From NCBI RefSeq assembly GCF_002863225.1, contig NZ_PKEK01000040.1, forward strand, positions 248,001 through 312,000: a stretch of 64,000 nt of DNA, given 5' to 3'. Under the pieces are notes generated by a model. It was not told the origin of the DNA. It was given only the letters and a program-made list of their open reading frames with translations, and did no database searches. Source of the stretch: Mycobacterium sp. (lineage in GTDB: Bacteria; Actinomycetota; Actinomycetes; Mycobacteriales; Mycobacteriaceae). This document shows positions 28,201 to 36,362 of this stretch, in pieces (position 1 is the stretch's first letter; every line of letters begins with the position of its first letter). Both the position numbers and the translations under genes were made by a program.

Positions 28201-30813
28201 ATAGAGCGCGTCCCACGAGATCTGGTGGCCGTGGCAGTGCAGGGCACCGAGGCAGTTCATCAGGGTGCGGGCGTCGTCGTCGTCGCGTCGCTGAGTCGCC
28301 AGCACCACTGATTCCGTCTGATGGCCGGCGGCCACCTCGTACAGTGACGCGGCGAGAACCGGATGCGGCCCCAATTCGACGAGATGCGTGTAGCCATCGT
28401 CGAGCATTCGGCGCACCGCCGGCTCGAACAGGACGGTCGCGCGGGTGTTCTGCCACCAATATCCACTGCCGTCGCCGTAACCGTCCAGCCGTTCACCGGT
28501 CACGGTGGAATAGAGCGGGACGGTCGCGGAACTTGGCGTCAGACCCATTAGGGCACAAGTCAACTCGTCGCGGATCGCGTCCATGTAGTGGGTGTGATAC
28601 GGCACCCGTCCGTTGAGGAATCGATTGAAGATCTGACGATCGTCGAGTTGGCGGGCGATGTCGGCGAGCACGTCGCTGTCGCCGGCGACGGTGACCGTCG
28701 ACGGGCCGTTGATCGCGGCGATCGAAACCCGGTCCCCCATCGCAGCATGTGTTCGGGGATCGATGGTGTGCATGAACGATTCGGCACTGAGGCCGACGGC
28801 CAGCATGCGACCGAGTCCGCTCGTGCGCTGTTGGAGCCGGCTTCGGTGATACGTGACCAGAATCGCCTGCTCGAAGGTGAGTACGCCGGCGAGGTAGTGG
28901 GCGGCCACTTCGCCGGCGCTGTGCCCGATCACCCCGTCCGGGGTGATCCCGAACTCCTTCAGTTGCTCGGCCAGTGCGACCTGGATGGCGAAGTTGGCGG
29001 GTTGCGCGAACTCGGTTTCGTCCATCCGAGAGTGGGTTTCGTCGGCGCGTAGTTCTTCGATCAGTGACCAGTTGGTGTAGCGGGACAGCTCGCGGTCACT
29101 TCGCCGGATGCTTTCGGTGAACACCGGATACACGTCGAGCAGGCCGCGGCACATCCGCCACCACTGTGGCCCCATTCCGGTGCAGACGAAGGCCAGCTTG
29201 GCTGCGGACGGGCTGGTGCGGCTCGCGGAGAGGGAACTGCTGTCGGCGAGAGCCTGAAGTTGTTGTCGGGCATCGGCAATGCTGTCGACGACCAATGCGC
29301 GGCGGTAGGACAGATGAGAGCGGCGCTGTCCGAGCGTGTAGCCCAGATCGAGCAGTGTGCAGTCCTCGTTTGCGCTCAGATGGTCGGCCAGCTGGCGGGC
29401 GGTCGCCACGAGCGCGTCCTCGGCGCGCGCCGATATCGGCAGCAGGGCGGGCACGAGCTGCGGCACGTGACCTTCAGCGTCGGTGACGGGTGAGGCGGGC
29501 GGCTCCGCGAGCACGACGTGGGCATTGGTGCCGCCGAAGCCGAATGAGTTGACGCCGGCGATGCGTCGATCGCTGTCCGGGAACGCGCGCCCGGTTCGGG
29601 GGATGTCGATAGCCAAGTCCCCCAGCGGAATCTGGTCACTGGGTTCGCGGAGATGCAAGTTCGCCGGAATGTAGCCGTGCTTGACCACCAGTGCTGCCTT
29701 GATGAGTCCGGCCACGCCGGCGCCGGCCTCGAGGTGGCCGATGTTGGTTTTCGCCGAACCGATCAGCAAGGGGTGCGTTGCCGAACGGTCTGCGGCGAGT
29801 GCGCCCGCCAGGGCCTGGACTTCGACCGGATCGCCGACAGGGGTGCCGGTTCCGTGCGCCTCGACGTAGCCGACGTCGTTGGGGTGAATGCCGGCTCGGC
29901 GCAACGCATTCGTGATCGCGGACTGTTGCGCGTCGGCACTCGGCACGGTGATGCCGTCGGTGTGGCCGTCCTGGGACACCGCTGTGCCGAGGATCTGGGC
30001 GTATATGTCGTCGCCGTCGCGCAGCGCCTGCTCCAGGGTCTTGATGACGACGATTCCGCCGCCCTCTCCCCGCGCGTATCCGTCGGCGGATTGATCGAAA
30101 GCCTTACATCGTCCGTCCGGGGCAAGGAAGCCGCTCTTGGATTCCGCGATCGCGGTGTTCGGGCCGATCATGATGTTGACGCCGCCGGCCAGTGCCAGAT
30201 CGCACTCGCCGTTCCAGATGCTCTGCGCGGCAAGGTGTACCGCGACCAGCGAACTCGAGCACGCGGTGTCGATCGTCATGCTGGGCCCGCGGAAATCGAA
30301 CGCATAGGAGATGCGGTTGGCCAGCATCGTCATCATCATCCCGGTCGCGGAATGGGTCTTGAAGCGATAGCGGCTGGTGCGGCCCTGGTTTTGCAGCAGT
30401 TGATAGTCGAGGGTGAAGCCGCCGACGAATACCCCGACATCGGTGCCGGCCAGACTCTCGGCGGAGATGCCGCCGTCCTCCAGCGCCTCCCACGTGGTCC
30501 GGAGCAACAGGCGTTGCTGAGGATCGATGAGATTGGCCTCCCGCGGTGAGATACCGAAGAACTGAGGATCGAATTGATCGATCTCGCGGAGGAACCCGCC
30601 CCGGCGGGTCACCATCTTTCCGACCTTCTTTGGGTTCGTGTCGTGATATTTGTCCGCGTTCCAGCGTGTTTCGGGGACTTCGCAGGTCGCGTCGACGCCG
30701 TTGCGCAGCAATTCCCAGTAGCCGGCCGGCGTCAGAGCGCCACCCGGAAAGTGGCAGCCGACACCGATGATCGCCAGCGGCTGCTGTGTGCCTGGTCCCA
30801 CCGGCAGGTTCAT
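25255..30813 (-). CDS. Type I polyketide synthase, single module KS-AT-DH-KR-ACP
   Basis: An 1852-residue synthase. KS: Cys185 (DTACSSS), His320 (HGTGT), His360 (NIGH). AT: Ser632 in GHSAGE; the specificity segment reads VPYH around His740 rather than HAFH or YASH, so the extender unit is unclear. DH: His937 in HRVQGSVLVPG and Asp1102 in HPALIDGAFQ. KR: TGGTGALG near 1444-1451 and Tyr1601/Asn1605. ACP: Ser1762 in GLDSLMAM. There is no ER and no thioesterase. This order matches iterative synthases of the 6-methylsalicylate type as well as ordinary reducing modules. The chain ends in a short acidic helix, possibly a docking element. Confidence 0.95.
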   Translation of the reverse strand: MNLPVGPGTQQPLAIIGVGCHFPGGALTPAGYWELLRNGVDATCEVPETRWNADKYHDTNPKKVGKMVTRRGGFLREIDQFDPQFFGISPREANLIDPQQRLLLRTTWEALEDGGISAESLAGTDVGVFVGGFTLDYQLLQNQGRTSRYRFKTHSATGMMMTMLANRISYAFDFRGPSMTIDTACSSSLVAVHLAAQSIWNGECDLALAGGVNIMIGPNTAIAESKSGFLAPDGRCKAFDQSADGYARGEGGGIVVIKTLEQALRDGDDIYAQILGTAVSQDGHTDGITVPSADAQQSAITNALRRAGIHPNDVGYVEAHGTGTPVGDPVEVQALAGALAADRSATHPLLIGSAKTNIGHLEAGAGVAGLIKAALVVKHGYIPANLHLREPSDQIPLGDLAIDIPRTGRAFPDSDRRIAGVNSFGFGGTNAHVVLAEPPASPVTDAEGHVPQLVPALLPISARAEDALVATARQLADHLSANEDCTLLDLGYTLGQRRSHLSYRRALVVDSIADARQQLQALADSSSLSASRTSPSAAKLAFVCTGMGPQWWRMCRGLLDVYPVFTESIRRSDRELSRYTNWSLIEELRADETHSRMDETEFAQPANFAIQVALAEQLKEFGITPDGVIGHSAGEVAAHYLAGVLTFEQAILVTYHRSRLQQRTSGLGRMLAVGLSAESFMHTIDPRTHAAMGDRVSIAAINGPSTVTVAGDSDVLADIARQLDDRQIFNRFLNGRVPYHTHYMDAIRDELTCALMGLTPSSATVPLYSTVTGERLDGYGDGSGYWWQNTRATVLFEPAVRRMLDDGYTHLVELGPHPVLAASLYEVAAGHQTESVVLATQRRDDDDARTLMNCLGALHCHGHQISWDALYPRRAARLVKLPSYPWQSKRYWNETQEAAEDLHYKPIHPLLGQPVSGIHPAWEVELNAATAPFLADHRVQGSVLVPGAVYVEMALAAAKVVYGSTDYSVDELALVRAVILDETCDPVLRTTLHRETGSLEFASLTATSGGEVKWTVTATAELNILAPAPAPAHTPRHAKSQTTIDRDEFYTRARAVGFDYGEAFQSIAGITSGDGWATADITIPAPIDHDVDQYRFHPALIDGAFQTLIGTTLFTDDREEDAYLPSRVRRSAIYRAPEQHMTARITVVSATKDEIESNVTLFGADGEPLAVFTGFTLQSLGASSRMSPERVDKGLYEIDWVARDLPAEQAEITAPPESLSWLVFLDTGGVGAALADQLRRSGQRVRAVLYQSVAELTKVDGGYAVNPRHPEHLQQLIETHLANEGDLAGIINCWPLDIGTESVGQDARLDGEGSEYLGVFPVLHLAKAFAQNDTAARLYLLTGNAQPASGTEPLTVEQAAVWGLGRVVGHQEFADRWGGLIDIDSAADHVETAARVCDHILAADSEDQIAIRGGTVFVPRLRQASSLTQAFPTKLTPNATYVVTGGTGALGRVVALYLAQRGARHIALLSRSEIPPRDRWSTLPEDHRHHATVATIRTIEQLGAQVTTASVDITDPGQVQDWLTDLERAGSRPVSGIIHAAGSVEDRLLVNMTEDDFTTVLSPKVDGARVLHNAFRETDLEFFVMFGSAGSVVASPGQGNYAAANAVLDVFAHYRQAQGLPALTIGWGPWSVGMVEELKLEKTYAQRGIELITPAAGARILDRLIRQKAPHVIAISADWIKARRAGLTGQLPPMFSELGASETSADAADSDSSMLDHLAACPEADRLAVVTGHVRQIAAAVFELAVDDISLDDTLDDIGLDSLMAMEFRLRVNAVFAIDLPLLELLRGVSVNTLAVRILSDLHLASAEPAAADAEPTSTDADGDIDSVIDQLSEAELREMLAELEKQGGAQS

Positions 30814-30880
30814 CGGCGCGCCTCAATGACCTGTGGTGCGAAAGAGCGCAGGCCGTTCACCAACTCTGATCCGTGCGTGC

Positions 30881-32653
30881 TCAACTGAATTCGAGTGCAG
30901 GTGCGGTCCGGACGATCCACTCCTGGCTGAGCGGGTCGGCATCGTGCCGCCCCTGCCGGTAGACGGATCGGAGTTCTTGCAGGAACGAGTCCCGTTGCCA
31001 GGCTTGCACCTGATGGACGACGCCGTCGTCTGAAAAATCCGCGCACTTGTCGGTGAGAATCGTCTCGATCAGCTGGCCGGCCAGTTGACGGAGCAGCAGG
31101 ACGTTCGCATCGAACTGGGTGGCGAAGTCCGGAACTTTGCCCATCATCGCGGTGTGCAGCGTCACCATGAAGTTGTGCTGCGAGTACAGGTCGACGAAAC
31201 GCGAAGAAGGACGGGCGGTCTCGACCGTGGCCCACTCGCGAAAGAACTGCTGCATGCGATTGCTCAGCTCGATGAGACCCTCCAGGTGCGGGACCACCCC
31301 GGGGTCGTCGGCGACACTGACGAATCGGCCGTTGCTGTACATCAGACCCAGGAAGCCCCAATAAAAAGCGATGTCCCAGATGACTTTCGCCGACATGACC
31401 ACGGGCGAGCCCATCAGCGTGTACTGATCGCAATAGATGTTGAGCCACATATCGGTGAGCGAGCGGAACAGCGAATCGTCTATCGCGGACCGTGCGACGA
31501 CATTCTCACCGTCGAGCTCACGGGTGATCATGTCGGTGATGAGGCCGTTTCCGATCGCGACGAGATCCAGCCCGGATGAGTACAGCGGATCGAGGAAGAC
31601 GCCGGAGTCGCCGGTCAGGCACCAACGGTTCTGTGCGTCATAGACTTTGGTGGCGCTGTGGCTGTACTTCTTCATCACCCGGAAGTCTTGGATGAGGTGT
31701 TCACTCTGTTCCAGCACGGCGGCGCATTGTGGCTCGTGCTCGGCCAGCCAGGTCTGGGCCTTGGCCAGGGTGTTGAAACCGTCGAAGTCGTGGAAGGCGG
31801 GGTCGGCGACGATTCCGACGCTGGTCGATCCGGACGCGAGCCGGATCAGCCAGACCCAATAGCCTTCGCCCATAAGGTGATTGGTGGACATCGCCCGATC
31901 ACCTTCGCGAAGTCGCGCCTGCCAATCGGGATCGTCACTCCACTGGCCGATGTCAATTTCGGTCGCGACGCGAAGCCAGACGGCGTTGCAGTGGTGTTCG
32001 TTGGAACGCTTCAAATCCAACTGGCGTGGCAGCGTCCGGTTGCGCCCGGATGCGTCGACCACCCAGCGGGCGGTGGTAACGCTGGTGTCGTCGTCGTGCT
32101 GGATGGAGATCGTATGGGGATGCCCGCCCTGACCGAGTTCGACGGCGGTCACGCGGCCGGCGGTGATCTCGACACCGTCGGCCAGACATCGCCGGTTCAG
32201 CTCGTTTTCGAGCCTGCCGCGGTCGATCTGATAAGTGACTTGTGGGGTGAACGACGAGCTACCCAGCTCCATCCGCTGGGAGATGTCGGTGTTCGCGCCG
32301 TGCGTGAAGAACATCCGCAGCCCCATCTTGCGGAGCTGAGCGGTGTTCAGGTGGTCGGCCATGTCGAGGCGATCGCGCAGGTACTGCGCAGCGATCTCCA
32401 CCGTCGACTCACCGACCGTGTGGGTGACTTCGGGCACCGGATGCGCGCGTGGCTCGACGATGAGGACTCGGGTGTCCGGTCGCGCGCTACGCAATTCCAT
32501 CGCCAGGGTCAGTGCAGCTATGCCCCCACCGACGATGGCGACGTCGTGCGCCGGGCCGTCGCTGTCGCTGTCCACCAACCGCGTCTTGATCTTCTGCATC
32601 AGCGCGGCCCGCGCATCCGGGCTCAGTTGTGACAGCTGTGCTTGCACATCCAT
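30881..32653 (-). CDS. FAD-dependent protein of the tryptophan-halogenase family
   Basis: A 590-residue flavoprotein. After a helical leader of about 40 residues (LSQLSPDARAALMQKIKTRL, like helices ahead of PKS/NRPS modules) comes the FAD motif DVAIVGGGIAALTLA, a VGESTVE segment and GDSGVFLDPLYSSGLD. The halogenase signature WxWxIP appears as WVWLIR, with the proline replaced by arginine, so halogenation is uncertain; hydroxylation or loss of activity are alternatives. It is the first gene of the operon, 67 bases ahead of the PKS, and probably modifies the polyketide while it is bound to the ACP. Confidence 0.87.
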   Translation of the reverse strand: MDVQAQLSQLSPDARAALMQKIKTRLVDSDSDGPAHDVAIVGGGIAALTLAMELRSARPDTRVLIVEPRAHPVPEVTHTVGESTVEIAAQYLRDRLDMADHLNTAQLRKMGLRMFFTHGANTDISQRMELGSSSFTPQVTYQIDRGRLENELNRRCLADGVEITAGRVTAVELGQGGHPHTISIQHDDDTSVTTARWVVDASGRNRTLPRQLDLKRSNEHHCNAVWLRVATEIDIGQWSDDPDWQARLREGDRAMSTNHLMGEGYWVWLIRLASGSTSVGIVADPAFHDFDGFNTLAKAQTWLAEHEPQCAAVLEQSEHLIQDFRVMKKYSHSATKVYDAQNRWCLTGDSGVFLDPLYSSGLDLVAIGNGLITDMITRELDGENVVARSAIDDSLFRSLTDMWLNIYCDQYTLMGSPVVMSAKVIWDIAFYWGFLGLMYSNGRFVSVADDPGVVPHLEGLIELSNRMQQFFREWATVETARPSSRFVDLYSQHNFMVTLHTAMMGKVPDFATQFDANVLLLRQLAGQLIETILTDKCADFSDDGVVHQVQAWQRDSFLQELRSVYRQGRHDADPLSQEWIVRTAPALEFS

Positions 32654-32847
32654 GAGTCCGCTCCCGCTGTTCGGATAGGACAGTTACTTAACATTTAAAA
32701 AGCTACACTAAAGCTGGTTTCTGGCAAGCCGAAAACGAGGGGCCGCAAAGGGGCTGCCGCTGCTCAAGCATGGCACAAATTGACCGGCCCCGAAGCAGGA
32801 GCCAGCGACCCAACGCTTTACTCCTCTACCTCGTTAAGGATGTCGGC

Positions 32848-34152
32848 ATGCCCGCAGCAACCGCGGTCCATTTCATCCTCGAACTGGCGGTCATCCTGCT
32901 CGCCTGCCGGCTGACCGGGTTGGCGGCTCAGCGGATCGGGCAGGCGCCCGTCGTCGGCGAGATGATCGCCGGTGTTCTGCTGGGCCCGTCGCTACTCGGC
33001 CGCATCGCGCCCGATCTCCAACACCACCTGTTCCCCCATGGACCGGCCAACATCGTGCTGTACACGACGGCTCAACTCGGACTGGTGCTCTACATGTTCC
33101 TGGTCGGGCTGAATTTCGACGTCGATCTGATCAAACACCGCCTCGGCACCGCGGCAGCCGTGTCGGCGGCAGGCATCTTTGCGCCACTGACGATGGGCGC
33201 GCTCATCGCGGTGCCTCTGTTGTCCAGCGGCATCTTTTTCGACAAGAGCGTCACCCTGATCATGGCAATGATGTTCCTGGGCGCTTCGATCGCGACGACC
33301 GCGTTCCCGATGCTCGCCCGGATCATCTACGAAAGACAGCTCTCCGGAACAACTTTGGGCACGCTTGCATTGGCGTGCGGCGCGGCTGACGACGCGCTGT
33401 CCTGGTGCATCCTGGCGACGGTGCTCGCCATCCACCGCGGTAGCGCCTCGGTGGCGGTGATTGCGATTGTCGGCGGGATTCTCTACGCGACGTTCATTCT
33501 CACATTGGGGCGCAGGGCATTTCGCATCTTCGGGACGCTGTCGGAGCGTCGTCAGGCGATTACGCCCCCGGTGCTCAGCACGGTGTTGATTCTGCTGATG
33601 ACGTGCGCCTGGTTCACCGACACCATCGGCATCTACGCCATCTTCGGTGCTTTCATCCTCGGCGTGGCCATGCCGGGCGGATTCTTCGCCGAGCGTCTGA
33701 CGGTCAACCTCGAACCGCTCGTCACCACGTTCCTGCTGCCGCTGTTCTTCGTCTACTCGGGCCTGAACACGCAGATCGGGCTGGTCAACACACCTGCGTT
33801 GTGGGGTGTGACGATCGGGATCCTGTTCGTCTCGATCGCGGGTAAGGGAATCGCGTGCGCAGTGGCGGCCCGGCTCAACAAGGTCCCACGCCGCGAATCC
33901 ATCGCCTTGGGGGCGTTGATGAACGCCCGCGGCCTGATCGAGCTCATTCTGCTCAACATCGGGCTCGAGGCGGGCATCATCACCCCGACGCTGTTCACCA
34001 TTCTCGTTCTGGTTGCGATCGTCACCACGCTGATGGCGACTCCGGTGTTCGAACTGGCTTACGGGCGACACCGGAAAACGTTGGAAAACGGCATGCATGA
34101 GCCCGATCCCGCGACGGCAGTCACCCAGTCTGAGAGCATTCCGGCCACCTGA
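32848..34152 (+). CDS. CPA2-type cation/proton antiporter
   Basis: A 434-residue membrane protein with about twelve transmembrane helices and the Na+/H+ exchanger fold; the segment GAADDALSW near residue 190 holds the acidic residues that bind the exchanged ions. I prefer the ATG at 32848, with TTAAGGA nine bases upstream, over the earlier in-frame ATG at 32770, because it begins immediately before the first helix. It is divergent from the halogenase-like gene and followed by a universal stress protein with its own promoter. Confidence 0.88.
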   Translation: MPAATAVHFILELAVILLACRLTGLAAQRIGQAPVVGEMIAGVLLGPSLLGRIAPDLQHHLFPHGPANIVLYTTAQLGLVLYMFLVGLNFDVDLIKHRLGTAAAVSAAGIFAPLTMGALIAVPLLSSGIFFDKSVTLIMAMMFLGASIATTAFPMLARIIYERQLSGTTLGTLALACGAADDALSWCILATVLAIHRGSASVAVIAIVGGILYATFILTLGRRAFRIFGTLSERRQAITPPVLSTVLILLMTCAWFTDTIGIYAIFGAFILGVAMPGGFFAERLTVNLEPLVTTFLLPLFFVYSGLNTQIGLVNTPALWGVTIGILFVSIAGKGIACAVAARLNKVPRRESIALGALMNARGLIELILLNIGLEAGIITPTLFTILVLVAIVTTLMATPVFELAYGRHRKTLENGMHEPDPATAVTQSESIPAT

Positions 34153-34167
34153 TTATCCGCGGTCACA

Positions 34168-34196
34168 TTGAGTGAACACTTGTGCACCGTTATAGT
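34168..34196 (+). promoter_or_regulatory. Likely housekeeping-type promoter of the universal stress gene
   Basis: TTGAGT (34168-34173) and TATAGT (34191-34196) are separated by 17 bases, matching a SigA-like promoter. It lies about 57 bases upstream of the preferred GTG start at 34253. No DosR-type box is evident nearby. Confidence 0.5.
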
Positions 34197-34252
34197 GAGG
34201 TCGGTCCGGCGCAGGCGGACGCACAGCGTCAACGGTGATGGGAGTGGAGAGC

Positions 34253-34702
34253 GTGGCTGATTACAAGGTCATCCTGGTGGGAACCGACGGGTCCGAGACG
34301 TCGCTTCGAGCGGTGGACGAAGCCGGCGCGATCGCCGCAAAATCGGGCGCGAAGTTGATCGTGGCGTCGGCTCATCTGCCGGCCAACTCCAGCGAGGGCG
34401 GGCCCGATCCCGATCAAGCATCCGACGAGGGCTACCGGACCGAAGGCAACGCGCCGGTGTACGAGATGCTCCGCGATGCGAGCGGGCGGGCCAAAAACGC
34501 CGGCGCGCACGACGTCGAGGAAAGGGCGATCGAAGGTGCCCCGGTGGACGCCTTGGTGGAGCTGGCGGAGGACGTGAACGCCGATCTCATCGTGGTCGGC
34601 AATGTCGGGATGAACTCTGTGGTCGGGCGACTGATCGGATCGGTTCCGCGCGCTATTCGCAATCGCGCAAAGACCGAGGTGCTGGTCGTCGATACGAAAT
34701 AG
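34253..34702 (+). CDS. Universal stress protein (UspA family)
   Basis: A 149-residue single-domain Usp with the N-terminal strand YKVILVGTDGSETS and the C-terminal ATP-binding loop VVGNVGMNSVVGRLIGSVPRAI, a variant of the usual GxxGxxxxxxGS motif with the final GS retained. It probably binds ATP. I chose GTG 34253 because it places the first beta strand at the normal distance and GGAGTGGAGA lies upstream; ATG 34238 would add five residues. Confidence 0.88.
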   Translation: MADYKVILVGTDGSETSLRAVDEAGAIAAKSGAKLIVASAHLPANSSEGGPDPDQASDEGYRTEGNAPVYEMLRDASGRAKNAGAHDVEERAIEGAPVDALVELAEDVNADLIVVGNVGMNSVVGRLIGSVPRAIRNRAKTEVLVVDTK

Positions 34703-34826
34703 CGGTCATTGCCGCTGCTCGATCGGGCGGGCGGAATGTGATCCGTTCTGCGGCAGTACAACTGGGGCAGATCCCCGCTCAATGCCAGACCGATCCGCCA
34801 TTTCGTGACCTTCTTAAACTAAACCG

Positions 34827-34979
34827 TCACACGCCCATTGCCCTCGAGTCGACGCGCTCGAGCAGCCCGTTGACAAAAATGAGATCGGTGACTGTCTGAC
34901 CGGGCAGGCCCGGCTCGTCGGCGTGATTCTGCAGCAGACCGTCAATGAATCGGAATTTGTTTTCGTTGTCGTTGCTCAT
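34827..34979 (-). CDS. Small hypothetical protein, 50 residues
   Basis: The frame from ATG 34979 encodes a 50-residue acidic protein (MSNDNENKFRFIDGLLQNHA, later TVTDLIFVNGLLERV). The two halves share an F-I/V-D/N-G-L-L-Q/E pattern, hinting at an internal duplication. The ribosome site is weak. No family recognised. Confidence 0.4.
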   Translation of the reverse strand: MSNDNENKFRFIDGLLQNHADEPGLPGQTVTDLIFVNGLLERVDSRAMGV

Positions 34980-35077
34980 CGTCGTTTCAGCATCCCATGC
35001 TCGCGGAGAGAGGCCCGTCCCAAGGAGAGAACGGGGCGGGCCTTGCCTGCCAGAAGGTATTTGTCGATTGCGGTTCC

Positions 35078-35356
35078 TCAGGCAGGCAACGTGTCTGGGC
35101 AAAGTTCGTGCTGTGCAGTGTCGACAGCTGCGTCAGGCACCAGGCCGCGGTCGAGGAAGTTCATACCTGCGCGAGGATCGGCACCGGCCCGCAGGTTGTC
35201 GCAAACCATCCGACCAGCCTGCAACTGAATGGCCGGAGAGTTCACCCCGATGCCGATGCCGTGATCGTTGAGGAAGCGAATGTAACTCTGGTCGTCGGCA
35301 TGAGCGGGTGCGGCAACAGCAACGGCAACCAGAACGACGGAAGCGGCTAATTTCAT
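35078..35356 (-). CDS. DUF732 secreted protein, second of a tandem pair
   Basis: A 92-residue protein with a signal peptide (residues 1-20, cleavage at AHA-D) and the DUF732 core DDQSYIRFLNDHGI; cysteines in GRMVCDNL and HELCPDT would form the family disulfide. Its start overlaps the stop of the upstream paralogue by four bases. The mature protein closely resembles that neighbour, so the pair arose by local duplication. Function unknown. Confidence 0.85.
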   Translation of the reverse strand: MKLAASVVLVAVAVAAPAHADDQSYIRFLNDHGIGIGVNSPAIQLQAGRMVCDNLRAGADPRAGMNFLDRGLVPDAAVDTAQHELCPDTLPA

Positions 35357-35628
35357 CGGTGCAACGTATCCGGGCACAACTCATGCTGCGCGGCGTCGGC
35401 GATCCCCCGACCGTCACTAACCGGCGACGCACCCGCGATCGCATCAATCGACATCCCATTTCGAAGCATCCCGCACGCTTGGTACCCGTAAGCGATCCGA
35501 GTTTCATCGTTAAATGCCATCACCCGCGTCCCATGGTCGTTCAGGAAGCGCAGATAGCTTTGGTCGTCGGCATGTGCAGGAGCAGCGAATGCGATCGTAG
35601 CGACCGAGGCCACTAGCAGTCTTTTCAT
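35353..35628 (-). CDS. DUF732 secreted protein, first of a tandem pair
   Basis: A 91-residue protein with a signal peptide ending AHA-D and a mature core DDQSYLRFLNDHGT nearly identical to the next gene. Conserved cysteines lie in YQACGMLRNG and HELCPDT. The start at 35628 has an upstream GAGGTAA. It is translationally coupled to the second copy. The pair sits about 300 bases from the left end of the integrated element, on the chromosomal side. Confidence 0.85.
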   Translation of the reverse strand: MKRLLVASVATIAFAAPAHADDQSYLRFLNDHGTRVMAFNDETRIAYGYQACGMLRNGMSIDAIAGASPVSDGRGIADAAQHELCPDTLHR

Positions 35629-35650
35629 CGTTACCTCCGCGCCATTGGAA

Positions 35651-35860
35651 TCAATGGCGACAGTAGACATCGCTCGACGGGGTTCGGTTGGCTTGTTCGC
35701 CAAACACACAGCTGGGTCCGCGCAGAGCAGAGATCGGGGCGAGAGTCGATTGCTGTCTGTGGCCATCCTGTTCCGGCCCGTAGCAGCCGCCGAATTCGTT
35801 GAGCGACTGGGTGCCTTCTAGTAGCGCCATCGCGATCTGTCGGACGTGGGTAGCGCTCAT
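35651..35860 (-). CDS. Possible small protein, uncertain
   Basis: A 69-residue frame from ATG 35860 (MSATHVRQIAMALLEGTQSL, cysteine-containing C-terminal half). It ends 22 bases before the DUF732 pair. The N-terminal 25 residues look helical and plausible, but the rest has arbitrary composition and I see no clear ribosome site. It may be a remnant. Confidence 0.3.
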   Translation of the reverse strand: MSATHVRQIAMALLEGTQSLNEFGGCYGPEQDGHRQQSTLAPISALRGPSCVFGEQANRTPSSDVYCRH

Positions 35861-35935
35861 GGCCAATTCCGGTGATCAGGGCCGCGCGAGAGCCAGTTGC
35901 AGGAACATCGCAAGGATTGGCACCGTGCTTTTCAA

Positions 35936-35983
35936 ATGGTCGGGCTGACAGGATTTGAACCTGCGACCACTTGACCCCCAGTC
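35936..35983. repeat. Left attachment repeat (tRNA-Pro 3' half copy)
   Basis: These 48 bases are identical to 59032-59079, the 3' end of tRNA-Pro including the encoded CCA, T-arm and the anticodon region up to the middle of the stem. Identity stops abruptly at 35983 (G here, A in the tRNA). It marks the left junction of the integrated element. Confidence 0.95.
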
Positions 35984-36362
35984 GGAGATCTGGCGATTTC
36001 GGCTGTCGTGCAACGTGTCTGAAAGTTTCTAGACCAGCGGGAAGTGTGTCGGGTCGTCTCCCACTGATTCGCGGCATCTGCGGCCACTTGTGACAACGTC
36101 GTGACAACGTTCGCGCCGACGGTGTCCGGACGAACGGCAACTCGAGTGGTTTGCTGGCTCAATTTTCGGACTCACACTGCCAGTGTGAAAGCGGGTCTTC
36201 GAGGCGGTTTTACACTGTCTCGGGAATGGCGATCTTCACAGCTAGATAAGTGATTCTGATGCCGACACGTCTCGTGTGTTCCGGTGGGTGGTCGTGAGTT
36301 TTAGGACATCGCTAGGACGCGCGAGGTCTGGTTGCGTCGAGGGTGGGGAGGCCATCATGCCG
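35984..36362. other. Element left end, non-coding, with integrase-type repeats
   Basis: No gene is apparent in these 379 bases. Two GTGACAAC copies at 36090 and 36101, one helical turn apart, resemble the GTGACAAT pair near the right end, so they are candidate integrase or excisionase arm sites. An inverted repeat around 36170-36190 (CACACTGCCAGTGTG) is also visible. Confidence 0.5.
36090..36108. repeat. Candidate integrase arm sites, left
   Basis: GTGACAAC occurs at 36090-36097 and 36101-36108, start to start 11 bases. The same heptamer GTGACAA occurs twice near the right attachment repeat. Paired short direct repeats inside both ends of a tyrosine-recombinase element are typical of arm-type binding sites. 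Confidence 0.5.

Noticed and set aside
27061..28311. Long plus-strand open frame opposite the PKS
   Set aside because: Antisense to the DH and AT regions of the PKS, with no ribosome site or recognisable domain.
25255..30813. Enoylreductase domain in the PKS
   Set aside because: The region between DH and KR has no NADPH-binding ER motif; the only GGTGALG motif belongs to the KR.
35936..36012. A second tRNA-Pro gene
   Set aside because: Only the 3' half (48 bases) matches; the 5' half needed for the cloverleaf is absent, so it is an attachment repeat.
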